A stretch of 57,792 bases of DNA from an uncultured Flavobacteriaceae bacterium (GCA_947486785.1 CANKUU010000021.1:1-57792); one strand, 5' to 3'. Positions 35,409-44,379 are shown, numbered from the stretch's first letter. Numbers and translations: made by a program. Notes: generated from the sequence alone by a model not told the origin.

Positions 35409-37084
35409 TTTAAAGAATCGCCATTATCGTTAATATTAATATCGATGCCTTGCTTGTTAATATGAATATGATAATTGTCGCTATCGATGTCTGTATCTAT
35501 CAGTTCTTCACGGGGGCATTCTTGACATTTAAGTACTCCGTCTTCACTCATTTTCCATACATGTTCGTTTAAGCCACTATTAGCGCTGTTGGTTTGGGCA
35601 CGAATCACCCAATCTCGAGTATTGTTAGAGGTATATTTCATTAATTCACCAACAGGCAGATAAATATTTACGCGAACTTCTTGTTGATTGAAACTGCTCT
35701 TTTTTTCTGAAGTAAAGAAAGTATTTAACTTAATGGTATTACCCTGTTGTGAGTAGTTGTAATTGATGTTTTCGGCAAGTCTGCGAGATGCCTCATACGA
35801 TATACCATTTGCTTCTTTTCGCACCTTAATATGACCTAAAGAATCATTTGATTTTAAAATATTTATGCGCACATTTTCAGATTGAAATACTGGCGTGCCA
35901 TCATCATCCAAAAGCATAACTATATCACCAACGCTATAACTTTGGTCATTTTCATATTTGTTAAAACCTACTAATTCAATATTTAAAGTATCAGAACTAT
36001 TCTTAAGTGTATAGGTTTTTTCTATAGTATTGCTGCCAGTAATCGCATGGGCAGCAGCCTCTTTTACTCCAATAATAATAAGCGTAATTATAGAAATTAG
36101 CCAAAGGCCTAAAAGCGAAAATTTTGCAATCTTACCAATTGATTTTAGGTTGTTTACTAATATTTTTAGCCCTAAATAAGCGAGAAAGAAAAAAGGAATA
36201 GAAATGGCCAAAAAGAACAATAATGTAAGTACCCAGAGAGGAGCAAGCGTAAAATTATCTAGTGAGTTACTTATACCAGGTAGCTGAATCCAGTTTAAAG
36301 TGGTTGCAGTAATCATGCCGATAAACATGCCAATTATAGTGCTAAAACCAACGATAACTAAGACAATACCAATTAGTTTCCCAAAAATTTTAAAGCAAAA
36401 TAAAACAATCTCACTAAAGGTGTCGAATATGGTTTTTCCACCACTTTTCACCTTATTACCAACGTTTTCATAATCTACGTTTTTTATTTTTTCTGCAACA
36501 TCTTCAAACCCTTCTTTTACCGCACGCTCTATATTGCTAATGTTGATATCTTCTCCTCGCATTTCTAATTTTTGTGAGGTGGTGGTAGCCTCTGGAATTA
36601 AAATCCACAGTAAGGCATATAGTAATATAAAACCGCCGCCAGAACCTAAAGTGAGTATAACCCAAAGTAAACGGATCCAAAGAGGATTTACACCAATATA
36701 ATGTGCAAGACCAGCTGATACCCCTGCTACAAATTTCATCTCAGTATCTCGGTATAGCGTTTTAGACTTTCTTTTATCTTCAGTTCTTTTTAAATTAGGT
36801 TCATCTTCAAATATATCTTCATCTACCATATAGTCTTCAGGCTGCCCCATGATACTAATGATTTCATCTATTTCCTTAAGCGTAATAACTTGTCTTTCAT
36901 TCTTTAATTTTTCATGTAAAAGTTCTGCGATACGGGCTTCTATATCTGCAAGTATTTCATCACTACCTGGTGTATTGGCAAAAGAACGTTTAATAGACTC
37001 TAAATAAAGTCGCATTTTATGGAAAGCATCCTCATCTATATGAAAGAGGATATTCGCTAAATTAATATTAACTGTTTTGTTCAT
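35405..37084 (-). CDS. PspC domain membrane protein
   Basis: This protein has 559 residues. The N-terminal ~95 residues (NILFHIDEDAFHKMRLYLES, EIISIMGQPEDYMV) form the regulatory region usual in Bacteroidota PspC proteins. The PspC domain with a transmembrane helix is at about 112-175 (FVAGVSAGLAHYIGVNPLW, then LLYALLWILIPE). Three further membrane segments lie between about 230 and 345. A beta-rich C-terminal domain follows (SEDGVLKCQECPREE). PspC in enterobacteria senses membrane stress; in this phylum the partner is unclear. It lies 58 bases after the PadR gene, so PadR probably controls it. Confidence 0.8.
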   Translation of the reverse strand: MNKTVNINLANILFHIDEDAFHKMRLYLESIKRSFANTPGSDEILADIEARIAELLHEKLKNERQVITLKEIDEIISIMGQPEDYMVDEDIFEDEPNLKRTEDKRKSKTLYRDTEMKFVAGVSAGLAHYIGVNPLWIRLLWVILTLGSGGGFILLYALLWILIPEATTTSQKLEMRGEDINISNIERAVKEGFEDVAEKIKNVDYENVGNKVKSGGKTIFDTFSEIVLFCFKIFGKLIGIVLVIVGFSTIIGMFIGMITATTLNWIQLPGISNSLDNFTLAPLWVLTLLFFLAISIPFFFLAYLGLKILVNNLKSIGKIAKFSLLGLWLISIITLIIIGVKEAAAHAITGSNTIEKTYTLKNSSDTLNIELVGFNKYENDQSYSVGDIVMLLDDDGTPVFQSENVRINILKSNDSLGHIKVRKEANGISYEASRRLAENINYNYSQQGNTIKLNTFFTSEKKSSFNQQEVRVNIYLPVGELMKYTSNNTRDWVIRAQTNSANSGLNEHVWKMSEDGVLKCQECPREELIDTDIDSDNYHIHINKQGIDININDNGDSLK

Positions 37085-37142
37085 TTTTTGACTTTTTATG
37101 TTCTGAAGCTCGTTCAGATTTTTTTTGTAATAGCTTGTTTAG

Positions 37143-37472
37143 TTAGGTGTTTTTGGTAACTAAATTGGTTGCATTTCTTAATTCATCCCAAGTACTGTCA
37201 AGCTCTTTTAAAAACAGCTTGCCTGTCTCAGTTAGGGTATAATATTTTCTTGGAGGTCCTGAGCTAGATTCCTCCCAACGATAGTTGAGTAGCCCTGCGT
37301 TTTTTAGTCGTGTTAATAAAGGGTATATGGTTCCTTCTACCACAAGCATTTTTGCATCCTTGAGAGTGAGGAGAATTTCAGAGGCATATTTGTCATGTCC
37401 ATTTAGGATAGATAGAATGCAATACTCCAGAACACCCTTGCGCATTTGTGCTTTTGTGTTTTCTACGTTCAT
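37143..37472 (-). CDS. PadR family transcriptional regulator
   Basis: The protein has 109 residues using the ATG at 37472. The longer frame from 37532 adds 20 residues not found in the family, and an AAGAAG-type ribosome site precedes 37472. The winged helix reads MRKGVLEYCILSILNGHDKY, then VVEGTIYPLLTRLKNAGLL and SSGPPRKYYTLTETGK, all PadR hallmarks. PadR proteins repress envelope-stress or transport genes and often themselves. It heads the PadR-PspC-DUF2807 group. The palindrome at 38347-38369 is a candidate site for it. Confidence 0.8.
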   Translation of the reverse strand: MNVENTKAQMRKGVLEYCILSILNGHDKYASEILLTLKDAKMLVVEGTIYPLLTRLKNAGLLNYRWEESSSGPPRKYYTLTETGKLFLKELDSTWDELRNATNLVTKNT

Positions 37473-37555
37473 AACTTCTTTTTGCTTTTTATGCCGAATT
37501 TTCTTTGTTGTGTGTGAAATGATTGTTTGCATAGATTAACGGTTCGTTTTTTGAA

Positions 37556-37624
37556 TGATAAATAAACATCCTAGATTATTTTAATTGATGATGAAAAACT
37601 TACTTTTCTGATTGATAAATAAAC
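37556..37624. repeat. direct repeat upstream of the PadR gene
   Basis: TGATAAATAAAC occurs at 37556-37567 and again at 37613-37624, each followed closely by CTAGA. Two spaced copies upstream of a regulator gene could be binding sites. Confidence 0.3.
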
Positions 37625-37650
37625 GCTAGAGGTGTGATTAGTACCTGTTA

Positions 37651-38142
37651 TTATTTGATGAATTGTATGGTAAAAGGGTATTCAAAATTTTGTCCTTTGT
37701 TCGCTTTTAAAGTTGCTAAAATGGTATAAACAATATTGATAATAATTAACGTCGAATGCAGCAGTCCTGCAATTCCGAAAGGCAATAACCAAGACCCCAA
37801 ATTAATACCGTCAACATCTCGATTAAAGTTAAAGCTCAACTGATTGTATTGGTTTAAACGGTTAAACCCAAAAAGGTCAAAATCGAAAACATCGGTTAAA
37901 AAGCCAACAAAAATAGGAATAGTGATAACCCCTAATAAAATAGAATAAAGGAGCATACTAATTTGAAAGTTTAAGGCCTGCTTACCATTATTATCTACAT
38001 AAACATGTTCATTCTTGTTAGCAGTCCACAGCACTAAGGGAATAATAAAATTTCCGAAAGGGATAAAGTATTTTGAAAATGTTGAGGCATGTATAATAGC
38101 CGCCAAATTTTTTTCATGTTTGGTGATGTTGTTCGTAATCAT
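37651..38142 (-). CDS. DUF4870 membrane protein
   Basis: This protein of 163 residues has three hydrophobic segments, beginning with FSKYFIPFGNFIIPLVLW. The conserved stretch YVDNNGKQALNFQISMLLYS is the DUF4870 (Tic20-like) signature. Function is unknown. It is frequently found with PadR/PspC genes in this phylum, as here. Its start lies 3 bases after a 48-codon ORF, so the two may be translationally coupled. Confidence 0.75.
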   Translation of the reverse strand: MITNNITKHEKNLAAIIHASTFSKYFIPFGNFIIPLVLWTANKNEHVYVDNNGKQALNFQISMLLYSILLGVITIPIFVGFLTDVFDFDLFGFNRLNQYNQLSFNFNRDVDGINLGSWLLPFGIAGLLHSTLIIINIVYTILATLKANKGQNFEYPFTIQFIK

Positions 38143-38145
38143 GAC

Positions 38146-38292
38146 TTAATTTTTTCTATTTAAAATTCGCGTTTGAAAACGGTGAAAAAAGCCTTTAGAG
38201 TTCGTTTTTTCGAAACCCCCTTCGAGGTGCAGTGATGCGTTACCAAAAGAGAATGTGGATGAATTAAAAGGATTGATTGATGAAATTTTCAT
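38146..38292 (-). CDS. 48-residue small ORF just upstream of the DUF4870 gene
   Basis: An open frame runs from ATG 38292 to TAA 38146-38148, three bases before the DUF4870 start. The peptide begins MKISSINPFNSSTFSFGNAS and ends in a basic stretch (RFQTRILNRKN). There is no membrane segment. It lies between a well-formed promoter and the next gene on the same strand, so it would be at the 5' end of that transcript. It may be a real small protein or a leader peptide. Confidence 0.4.
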   Translation of the reverse strand: MKISSINPFNSSTFSFGNASLHLEGGFEKTNSKGFFHRFQTRILNRKN

Positions 38293-38326
38293 AACAAAAT
38301 TTTATATTACCTAATATCTTACTATG

Positions 38327-38358
38327 CAAATATATATCTTAAAAACAGTACTATGCAA
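38327..38358 (-). promoter_or_regulatory. promoter of the small ORF / DUF4870 transcript
   Basis: On the minus strand, TTG at 38358-38356 and TATATTTG at 38334-38327 are separated by 21 bases, within the Bacteroidota range. The palindrome at 38347-38369 covers the -33 element. Confidence 0.5.
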
Positions 38359-38369
38359 CACATAGTACT
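38347..38369. promoter_or_regulatory. perfect 9-bp palindrome over the promoter, candidate PadR operator
   Basis: The arms AGTACTATG and CATAGTACT are separated by CAACA. A further ACTATGCAA copy lies 24 bases to the left at 38321-38329, touching the -7 element. The location over a promoter in a PadR-containing cassette points to a repressor site. Confidence 0.55.
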
Positions 38370-38442
38370 AAATATTAACATAAAATTAACAAAATGAAAG
38401 CTAAATATTTTCAGTATTTTTAGAGCATAAATATTTTAGAAA

Positions 38443-38898
38443 ATGGCAGTAACTACTAGTAAAATCAATGCTTTTTTGTTTTTTAAATTACCATCGGCAT
38501 GGTGGTGCGGAGTACGATTAGCGTATATAGATAATACTAAGGCGATTACAACTGTAAAGCATAGATGGATTAATCAAAATCCGTTTAATTCAATGTTTTG
38601 GGCTGTACAAGGTATGGCAGCCGAGCTCGCAACAGGGGCTATGGTAAGTAGTCAAATTGCTGATAGTGGTAAACGTATTTCAATGTTAGTGCAAAACAAC
38701 AATGCAAATTTTTCTAAAAAGGCTACTGGCCTTATCACATTTACCTGTGAAGATGGCCATTTAATAAAAGATGCTATAGCTAAAACTATTGCTACTAAAG
38801 AAGGGCAAACTATTTGGATGAAGTCAGTTGGTGTAAATAAAGAAGGGGTAATAGTTTCTACATTTAATTTTGAATGGACATTGAGATTAAAAAGCTAA
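38443..38898 (+). CDS. DUF4442 domain protein (hotdog-fold thioesterase-like)
   Basis: This protein has 151 residues. Motifs KHRWINQNPFNSMFWAVQGM and AAELATGAM match DUF4442, a hotdog-fold family related to PaaI-type thioesterases. MLVQNNNANFSKKATG and FTCEDG are the following strands. The substrate is unknown; members are often annotated as putative acyl-CoA thioesterases. It is divergent from the small ORF/DUF4870 transcript and starts 74 bases from the palindrome, so that site could also affect it. A weak AAAGCT / AGCTTT stem follows the stop. Confidence 0.75.
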   Translation: MAVTTSKINAFLFFKLPSAWWCGVRLAYIDNTKAITTVKHRWINQNPFNSMFWAVQGMAAELATGAMVSSQIADSGKRISMLVQNNNANFSKKATGLITFTCEDGHLIKDAIAKTIATKEGQTIWMKSVGVNKEGVIVSTFNFEWTLRLKS

Positions 38899-39024
38899 CA
38901 GCAGCTTTAAAGAATTATTTTATTATTAAACTGTAACGTTTCTACTATTTTTTTTACCAATAGATAAAATCATTAATTACGATAACAAATATTCGATTAA
39001 AACGAAAAAAATACTAATACTACT

Positions 39025-39819
39025 ATGAACGCACACGAAATAGATTATGAGATTTTTGGAGAAGAAATGCAATATGTTGAAATAGAGCTCGATCCTGATG
39101 AAGCAGTTGTTGCTGAGGCTGGTAGTTTTATGATGATGGATACCCAGATAAAGATGGATACCATTTTTGGTGACGGTTCTAACCAAGAAAAAGGCGTTTT
39201 AGGAAAAATATTTTCTGCTGGTAAACGAATGCTTACAGGAGAAAGTCTTTTTATGACCGCTTTTCTTAATATAGGTAAGGGGAAAAAGAAAGTCAGCTTT
39301 GCATCGCCATATCCAGGAAAAATTATACCTATTGATTTGTCTTTGTTTAATGGTAAATTTATTTGTCAAAAAGATGCCTTTTTATGCGCAGCGAAAGGGG
39401 TTTCTGTTGGTATAGAATTTTCAAAAAAACTAGGTAGAGGGTTGTTCGGAGGAGAAGGTTTTATTATGCAAAAATTAGAAGGCGATGGCATGGCATTTGT
39501 TCACGCCGGGGGCACAATGGCAAAAAAAGAACTGAAGTCTGGTGAAATGCTAAAAGTTGATACAGGCTGCATCGTAGGTTTTGACCACACCATTACTTAT
39601 GATATTGAATTTGTTGGAGGTATAAAAAATACAATTTTCGGTGGCGAAGGTTTGTTTTTTGCAACTTTAACTGGCCCCGGTACTGTATATGTTCAATCAT
39701 TGCCTTTTAGTAGATTAGCAGGTAGAATTGTATCCTCTATACCAAGAGGTGGAAATGACAAAGGTGAAGGTAGTATTTTAGGTACTTTAGGGGATATTGT
39801 TGGAGGTGATAATTTTTAG
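39025..39819 (+). CDS. AIM24 / TIGR00266 family protein
   Basis: This protein of 264 residues is the full length for the family. Typical stretches are VEIELDPDEAVVAEAGSFMM near the start, MLTGESLFMTAF, GKIIPIDLS and GGEGFIMQKLEGDGMAFVHA. FGGEGLFFATLTGPGTVYVQ comes near the end, and the protein closes with a glycine-rich tail. The fold is a double beta-sandwich barrel. The bacterial role is unknown; the yeast relative AIM24 is mitochondrial. It is a single gene facing a convergent carboxypeptidase gene across a 511-base gap. Confidence 0.85.
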   Translation: MNAHEIDYEIFGEEMQYVEIELDPDEAVVAEAGSFMMMDTQIKMDTIFGDGSNQEKGVLGKIFSAGKRMLTGESLFMTAFLNIGKGKKKVSFASPYPGKIIPIDLSLFNGKFICQKDAFLCAAKGVSVGIEFSKKLGRGLFGGEGFIMQKLEGDGMAFVHAGGTMAKKELKSGEMLKVDTGCIVGFDHTITYDIEFVGGIKNTIFGGEGLFFATLTGPGTVYVQSLPFSRLAGRIVSSIPRGGNDKGEGSILGTLGDIVGGDNF

Positions 39820-40331
39820 TCTTCCAGAAAGACTACGATATACATGAATTAAAAAAAAGTACAGGCGTTCTGCAATAACTATAGAATACCCAACTCGTGT
39901 TGCGATGAAATGAACTTTAAAAACGAGGTCATTTTATTATAGATCTGATGTCATCAGATTACGTGTTTTTTTAGTTGATATTTAGATTACTTAGCCTTAA
40001 GATGGTTTTGATGTTATTATAGCGTTTTAAGGTATGTGTAAAAAGCAGAGCTAATTCAATTTATTTAAGTTTTATACTTATTTACTATTTAATAGATTCG
40101 CTGCCAAACACATCAATATTTGTATTTGAAGGAAGTAGGTATCGTAGTCTATTGTTTATGACAACCCATCAGGGATTTATTTGGCAAATTTTATACCCCT
40201 CACAAATTAGATTTAAATTTAGTGTAATTTAATTTAGAGTGTAATAAGTATAAAGAGGATATCTTTTAAAATAACCTCAATACTACATAAAATTAGCAAT
40301 CAATCTAGTTTTTATGAGCCATCTAACTACC
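39820..40331. other. intergenic gap with a 17-base palindrome
   Basis: The gap lies between convergent genes. A short stem AGTCTT/AAGACT lies right after the AIM24 stop but lacks a T tract. ATCTGATG and CATCAGAT (39943-39950 and 39952-39959) form a near-contiguous palindrome. No ORF is seen. Confidence 0.4.
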
Positions 40332-41600
40332 TTAATAGGTATCTCTAATATGTTCTAAAATAGTCTCCATTTCTTTTTTTAACTCAGCGGAAGATCTTCT
40401 AAAATGATTGTTCATAAAACTAAATATTAAGGTTTTACCCGAGGCTGTTATCAGGTAGCCGCTTAGACAGTAATTATTACTTAAACTACCTGATTTAGCG
40501 AATAAATAAGGGGTAAAATTACCAGAGAAATTATTCTTGAGTGGCCCCTTCATTCCGCCCGCAGGAAAAAAATCGTACAAGCGCTCTTTAGGTATTTCTT
40601 TGTATAATTTGCTCAATACAGTAACCATGGCCGCAGGTGTAAAAAGATTGTAGCGCGACAAGCCCGACCCATCTACCCATCTAGGAGCTTGTTTTAGGTC
40701 TGATAAGTAATTTTTTAGTATATATTTTCGGGTAAAGTCACTACTTAGGGTGTCCGACAAAGTAGAGGAGCCAACTACTAAAAGCTGTTCTGCAATAAAA
40801 TTATCGCTGTCGTACATCATTCGTTTAAATACCGAATCTGATTTAACACTAAATAGAATTTTCTTTTTTTTGTCTGGCATTTGCGTTACCAAGCTTATTT
40901 TTCTATTTAATTTTTTTTCTAATAATTTCACTAATAAATTACCACTCGTTTTAAAAGGAATCTGAATGGTATCTTTTCGAGTTTTAGAAAAGTAAAAGCG
41001 ATTATGTGCTAGGTCTCTATTTTTTTTAAAGGGAATAGCAATTACAGAGTCTTTAAAGTAGCTAGGAATAACGTTGCCGCCATTAGTATTAAAAATAGTG
41101 GTTACATTTCCATATATCGGAAAGCTACTCTTTTCTGGTTGATAATAATAGCTATAATCATCCCAAGCCCAACCTTGGCCATACTTTTCATCTTCAAAAT
41201 TATTTACATATACCGCTATATTTTTGTGCGGTTTTAAAAATGCTATGGTTTGGTTATCTGCAAAATTAGTGTGCAATAGTGTTGGGTCACCCGTACCCTG
41301 TATAAAAAGTGTGTCATTATGTGTTGTATATTTTAAGGCGGGTATATTGTTGGGTAATAATTGTAATGCGCTATAGAGGGTGAAAATTTTTGTGTTGCTT
41401 GCCGGAGTAAAATATTTTTTGCTGTTAAAATTAAACAAAGTATCATTATTTTGTGTGTTTACAACTAAAAGGCCGGTAAATTGATGCTCTAAAAAGGAGT
41501 TAGGTAACTTGTATTTGGCACTTGTTTTGATACTTCTTTTAGTGCTTACACACCCTATTGTTACTGATAATGTAAAAATAAAAGCAATTACTTTTTTCAT
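40332..41600 (-). CDS. dacB: D-alanyl-D-alanine carboxypeptidase/endopeptidase (PBP4, S13 family) lipoprotein
   Basis: The protein has 422 residues from ATG 41600; the frame begins five codons earlier, but this start gives a clean lipoprotein signal (FIFTLSVTIGC). Penicillin-binding motifs are PASNTKIF (SxxK; S68, K71), DGSGLSRYN (SxN region) and FAKSGSLSN (KTG-type box). This order is that of S13 low-molecular-weight PBPs, which trim or open peptidoglycan cross-links in the periplasm. It is a single gene. Confidence 0.8.
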   Translation of the reverse strand: MKKVIAFIFTLSVTIGCVSTKRSIKTSAKYKLPNSFLEHQFTGLLVVNTQNNDTLFNFNSKKYFTPASNTKIFTLYSALQLLPNNIPALKYTTHNDTLFIQGTGDPTLLHTNFADNQTIAFLKPHKNIAVYVNNFEDEKYGQGWAWDDYSYYYQPEKSSFPIYGNVTTIFNTNGGNVIPSYFKDSVIAIPFKKNRDLAHNRFYFSKTRKDTIQIPFKTSGNLLVKLLEKKLNRKISLVTQMPDKKKKILFSVKSDSVFKRMMYDSDNFIAEQLLVVGSSTLSDTLSSDFTRKYILKNYLSDLKQAPRWVDGSGLSRYNLFTPAAMVTVLSKLYKEIPKERLYDFFPAGGMKGPLKNNFSGNFTPYLFAKSGSLSNNYCLSGYLITASGKTLIFSFMNNHFRRSSAELKKEMETILEHIRDTY

Positions 41601-41692
41601 TAGGAAAAATGGCAAATTAAGTTCTTAATAATGTAAAATACATTTAAATTCAATTTATCTATTTTTTAACAGATTATAGGCAATATCACTTA

Positions 41693-41725
41693 TTGTTTTC
41701 TGTTTAATTTGTGACGGAATCTTTG
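41693..41725 (+). promoter_or_regulatory. possible promoter of the 65-residue gene
   Basis: TTG at 41693-41695 and AATCTTTG at 41718-41725, separated by 22 bases, approximate the Bacteroidota elements with one mismatch in the -7 box. Confidence 0.3.
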
Positions 41726-41762
41726 TACTGTCAACAAAACTAACTTAAAAACACTTTTTAAT

Positions 41763-41960
41763 ATGTCTAAAACAATGCTAGAGTATTCTAAAACTGTACT
41801 CAAAAACGTAAGTTTTGATAGAACATTATTTTTTAAAGAAATAGAAAAGGCGTTTTCAAATTTATTACCAGATGAGATAGAAGAATTAAAACTCTGGATA
41901 AAACAGTTTGTAACCGATAAACCAGACCTTCAAGAAGGATTATTATATTCCCTTGTATAA
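41763..41960 (+). CDS. small conserved-looking protein, 65 residues
   Basis: This acidic, helical 65-residue protein (MLEYSKTVLKNVSFDRTLFF, then LLPDEIEELKLWIKQFV) has no membrane segment. Its own promoter-like sequence and a strong terminator directly after the stop support a real gene. The length and EIEELKLWI pattern resemble short uncharacterised proteins common in Bacteroidota. Function is unknown. Confidence 0.65.
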   Translation: MSKTMLEYSKTVLKNVSFDRTLFFKEIEKAFSNLLPDEIEELKLWIKQFVTDKPDLQEGLLYSLV

Positions 41961-41964
41961 TTAT

Positions 41965-41987
41965 AACCCTGCAATTGCAGGGTTTTT
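41965..41987 (+). terminator. bidirectional terminator between the small gene and oxyR
   Basis: The arms AACCCTGC and GCAGGGTT enclose a 4-base loop, followed by a T run on the plus strand and preceded by A residues. It separates convergent genes and may also act on oxyR read-through. Confidence 0.8.
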
Positions 41988-42927
41988 ACTTTTTATTTAG
42001 CGGACTTATAATTTTAACATCCTGAAAAGCTATTGCACCGCGCACAATTGCAGAAATTACATCAATCAAAGCTTCAGTAATTTGTATTTTTAGTTCGCTT
42101 TTGTGGTAGATAAAGCTTACCTCTCGAGCTGGCGGAGGATTTTCAAAATACTTTAAATTCTTTTTTTTAGTAGCATCAAGTTCTATAGTATTTAAATAGG
42201 GGAGTAGTGTCATGCCCATATCCTGATCTGATAGATTTACGAGAGTTTCAAAACTGCCACTTTGTAATTGAAAATGCTCTTTACCGAGGTCTTTTGATGC
42301 TTTACATAGGTTTATGACGCCATCTCTAAAACAATGCCCATCTTGCAGTAATAATACATCAGAAACATCTAAGTCGTTAGGCTTTAATGTGTCGTAATCA
42401 CCTAGCCTATGACCGCTAGGCACATAACCTACAAAGGGTTCGTAATACAGTGGACGCTCTTTTATAAATTCAATTTCTAAGGGTGTTGCAGCAATTGCAG
42501 CATCAATATGGCCATCTTGAAGGTTTCGTATAAGTCGTTCAGTACTCTGTTCTCTGATAATTAAATTTACCTTTGGATATCTCTTTATAAAAGTTTTTAG
42601 AAACATAGGTAATAAGGTTGGCATAATAGTAGGTATTATTCCTAAAATAAAATCACCTCCAATAAAGCCTTTATCCTGCGCAACAATATCAGTAATTCTC
42701 GAAGCTTCATTTACTATATTTTTAGCTTGCGCTACAATTTTTTCGCCTACAGAAGTTACAGCAATGGGCTTTTTACTTCGGTCAAAAATAAGCACATCTA
42801 ATTCATCTTCAAGTTTTTGTACCTGCATGCTTAGAGTTGGCTGCGTAACAAAGCTTTTTTGTGCCGCTAAAGTAAAATTTCGATATTCTGCCACAGCTAA
42901 AACATATTGTAGTTGAGTAATAGTCAT
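41986..42927 (-). CDS. oxyR: OxyR-type LysR family peroxide sensor
   Basis: This protein of 313 residues has a LysR helix-turn-helix at 1-60 (RNFTLAAQKSFVTQPTLSMQ) and a substrate-binding-like regulatory domain. Two cysteines, C199 and C208 (DGHCFRDGVINLC), have the spacing and numbering of the redox switch of E. coli OxyR. It therefore should sense hydrogen peroxide by disulfide formation and activate peroxide-defence genes. An AhpD-like gene lies upstream on the same strand. TAGTTTTG at 42963-42956 is a possible -7 element. Confidence 0.9.
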   Translation of the reverse strand: MTITQLQYVLAVAEYRNFTLAAQKSFVTQPTLSMQVQKLEDELDVLIFDRSKKPIAVTSVGEKIVAQAKNIVNEASRITDIVAQDKGFIGGDFILGIIPTIMPTLLPMFLKTFIKRYPKVNLIIREQSTERLIRNLQDGHIDAAIAATPLEIEFIKERPLYYEPFVGYVPSGHRLGDYDTLKPNDLDVSDVLLLQDGHCFRDGVINLCKASKDLGKEHFQLQSGSFETLVNLSDQDMGMTLLPYLNTIELDATKKKNLKYFENPPPAREVSFIYHKSELKIQITEALIDVISAIVRGAIAFQDVKIISPLNKK

Positions 42928-43161
42928 ACCTATAGATTTTGTATTATAATATTATCAAAACTATCAATTTAATCTATTTTAAATTCATTTTTATATGATT
43001 TTTTTTAGATGGTATTTTTTGATGTATAGCGTACTGTGACAAACAAATAGTAATGCTCCTCAGCCTCTTTAAAAATATACGCTCTCTGCTAAAAGTATAT
43101 TTTAGGGTAGCAAGTTACATGGATAAAAAAGTAAACCAGTTACAAATTTTTAAGATATAGA

Positions 43162-43767
43162 TTAAGAATGACCCCAATTATTTGGGTCGTCGCTTTGATT
43201 GGGAGAGAGCCCTAAAATATCTCCGTCGGTATTTGCGCCTAAACCTAAAACGCTTCTGTTTACATAATTAAAATAACTAACAACTTGATTGATTTCTAAA
43301 ATTTCTCCTTCATTAAACCCTTTTTCTATTAGTTTATCATAGTCATCTTTTCTTATATTTTGTATCTCTAAAGTTAGTTTTTTAGCATAGAGAGCACCTT
43401 GAGCTAACCGCTCATCTAAAACGTTGTCTAGCTTGTTACATGTAATCGCTTCTTTAATTTTTTTGGAGGCCTGTTGGTCGTTCAATAAACGTTGAAGCCC
43501 GGCAAAATGGTGCTCAAAACAATAATTACAATGATTAAGAAAGCTCACTAAACATCCTAAAGTTTCTAAATACCATTTAGGTAAAGTGTTACCAGAATGA
43601 TGCAGTACCGCCTTATATAAAACCATATGTCCTTCAAGTGTATGCGGGCGAAGGCTATGAATTTTTAAAACATTATCAATAGTATTGTTCGGGCCTTTAA
43701 CTCTTTTGTAGAGGTTTTTTAGTTTTCCTTCCGCTTTATCAAAAGCAATTGTTGTTATCCAACTCAT
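43162..43767 (-). CDS. AhpD-like peroxidase-related protein (carboxymuconolactone decarboxylase family)
   Basis: This all-helical protein has 201 residues. The redox motif is C80-NY-C83 followed by H87 (NHCNYCFEHHFAGL), the CxxCxxxH pattern of AhpD-like proteins. The longer N-terminal part and WYLETLGCLVSFLNH fit the peroxidase-related subgroup. It probably reduces peroxides or transfers reducing power. It is oriented towards oxyR and lies 234 bases upstream of it, so joint peroxide response is plausible. Confidence 0.75.
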   Translation of the reverse strand: MSWITTIAFDKAEGKLKNLYKRVKGPNNTIDNVLKIHSLRPHTLEGHMVLYKAVLHHSGNTLPKWYLETLGCLVSFLNHCNYCFEHHFAGLQRLLNDQQASKKIKEAITCNKLDNVLDERLAQGALYAKKLTLEIQNIRKDDYDKLIEKGFNEGEILEINQVVSYFNYVNRSVLGLGANTDGDILGLSPNQSDDPNNWGHS

Positions 43768-43887
43768 TGTTAAATAGGATTATTCTTAAAGATAAGTTTT
43801 GTTGCATTAGTCGCTATGTAAAAATAAAGCTTTCGACCTATGCAAGATAATTTTTTTTATACTCGTCAAATAAAGTACTACTTAGAA

Positions 43888-44379
43888 TTATTGCAGCGTA
43901 ATAGAATCTATTTCTAAAGTGAATGTTTCATTTTTTTTATTCCCAATTAGAAAAGCTATTTCACTCATTTTTTCTCCAGAGAAGTTGTTTTGGTTTAAAC
44001 TACGCCCTCTAAATGTGGGGTGCATTTCAGCGAAAGAAATAATCACCGTTTTCCATTTTGTAGAAGTTGTTATAGAATACATGTAAGAATGTCGATCATC
44101 GATAGTAGATTTAACTCTAAATTGATACGTTTTTCCATCGCCTTTTAATCGAATTTTAAATTTGCTAAATATTTTTGTGTCTAATGAACTAAACCGATGT
44201 CTAAGTAAAGAAAAACCACCGTTATTGGCTAAAGATACCGTACCTTGAAACAAACCATTACCTTCTTTGTTGATTAAAAATTGCCCTTTAGAAAGCCCTC
44301 CCATAACCCCATCGTTGACAACTTGCCAATCTTCTTTCTTTGAGGTTTTACAAAAATCAAATAGAATGATACTATTCAT
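43888..44379 (-). CDS. CIA30 family protein
   Basis: This 163-residue protein is a single CIA30 domain: WQVVNDGVMGGLSKGQFLIN, GTVSLANNGGFSLLRHRF, KIRLKGDGKTYQFRV and FRGRSLNQNNFSGEKMSEIA. The fold is a carbohydrate-binding-like jelly roll. The eukaryotic namesake helps assemble complex I; in bacteria the role is unknown. No signal peptide is seen, so it is probably cytoplasmic. Confidence 0.8.
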   Translation of the reverse strand: MNSIILFDFCKTSKKEDWQVVNDGVMGGLSKGQFLINKEGNGLFQGTVSLANNGGFSLLRHRFSSLDTKIFSKFKIRLKGDGKTYQFRVKSTIDDRHSYMYSITTSTKWKTVIISFAEMHPTFRGRSLNQNNFSGEKMSEIAFLIGNKKNETFTLEIDSITLQ

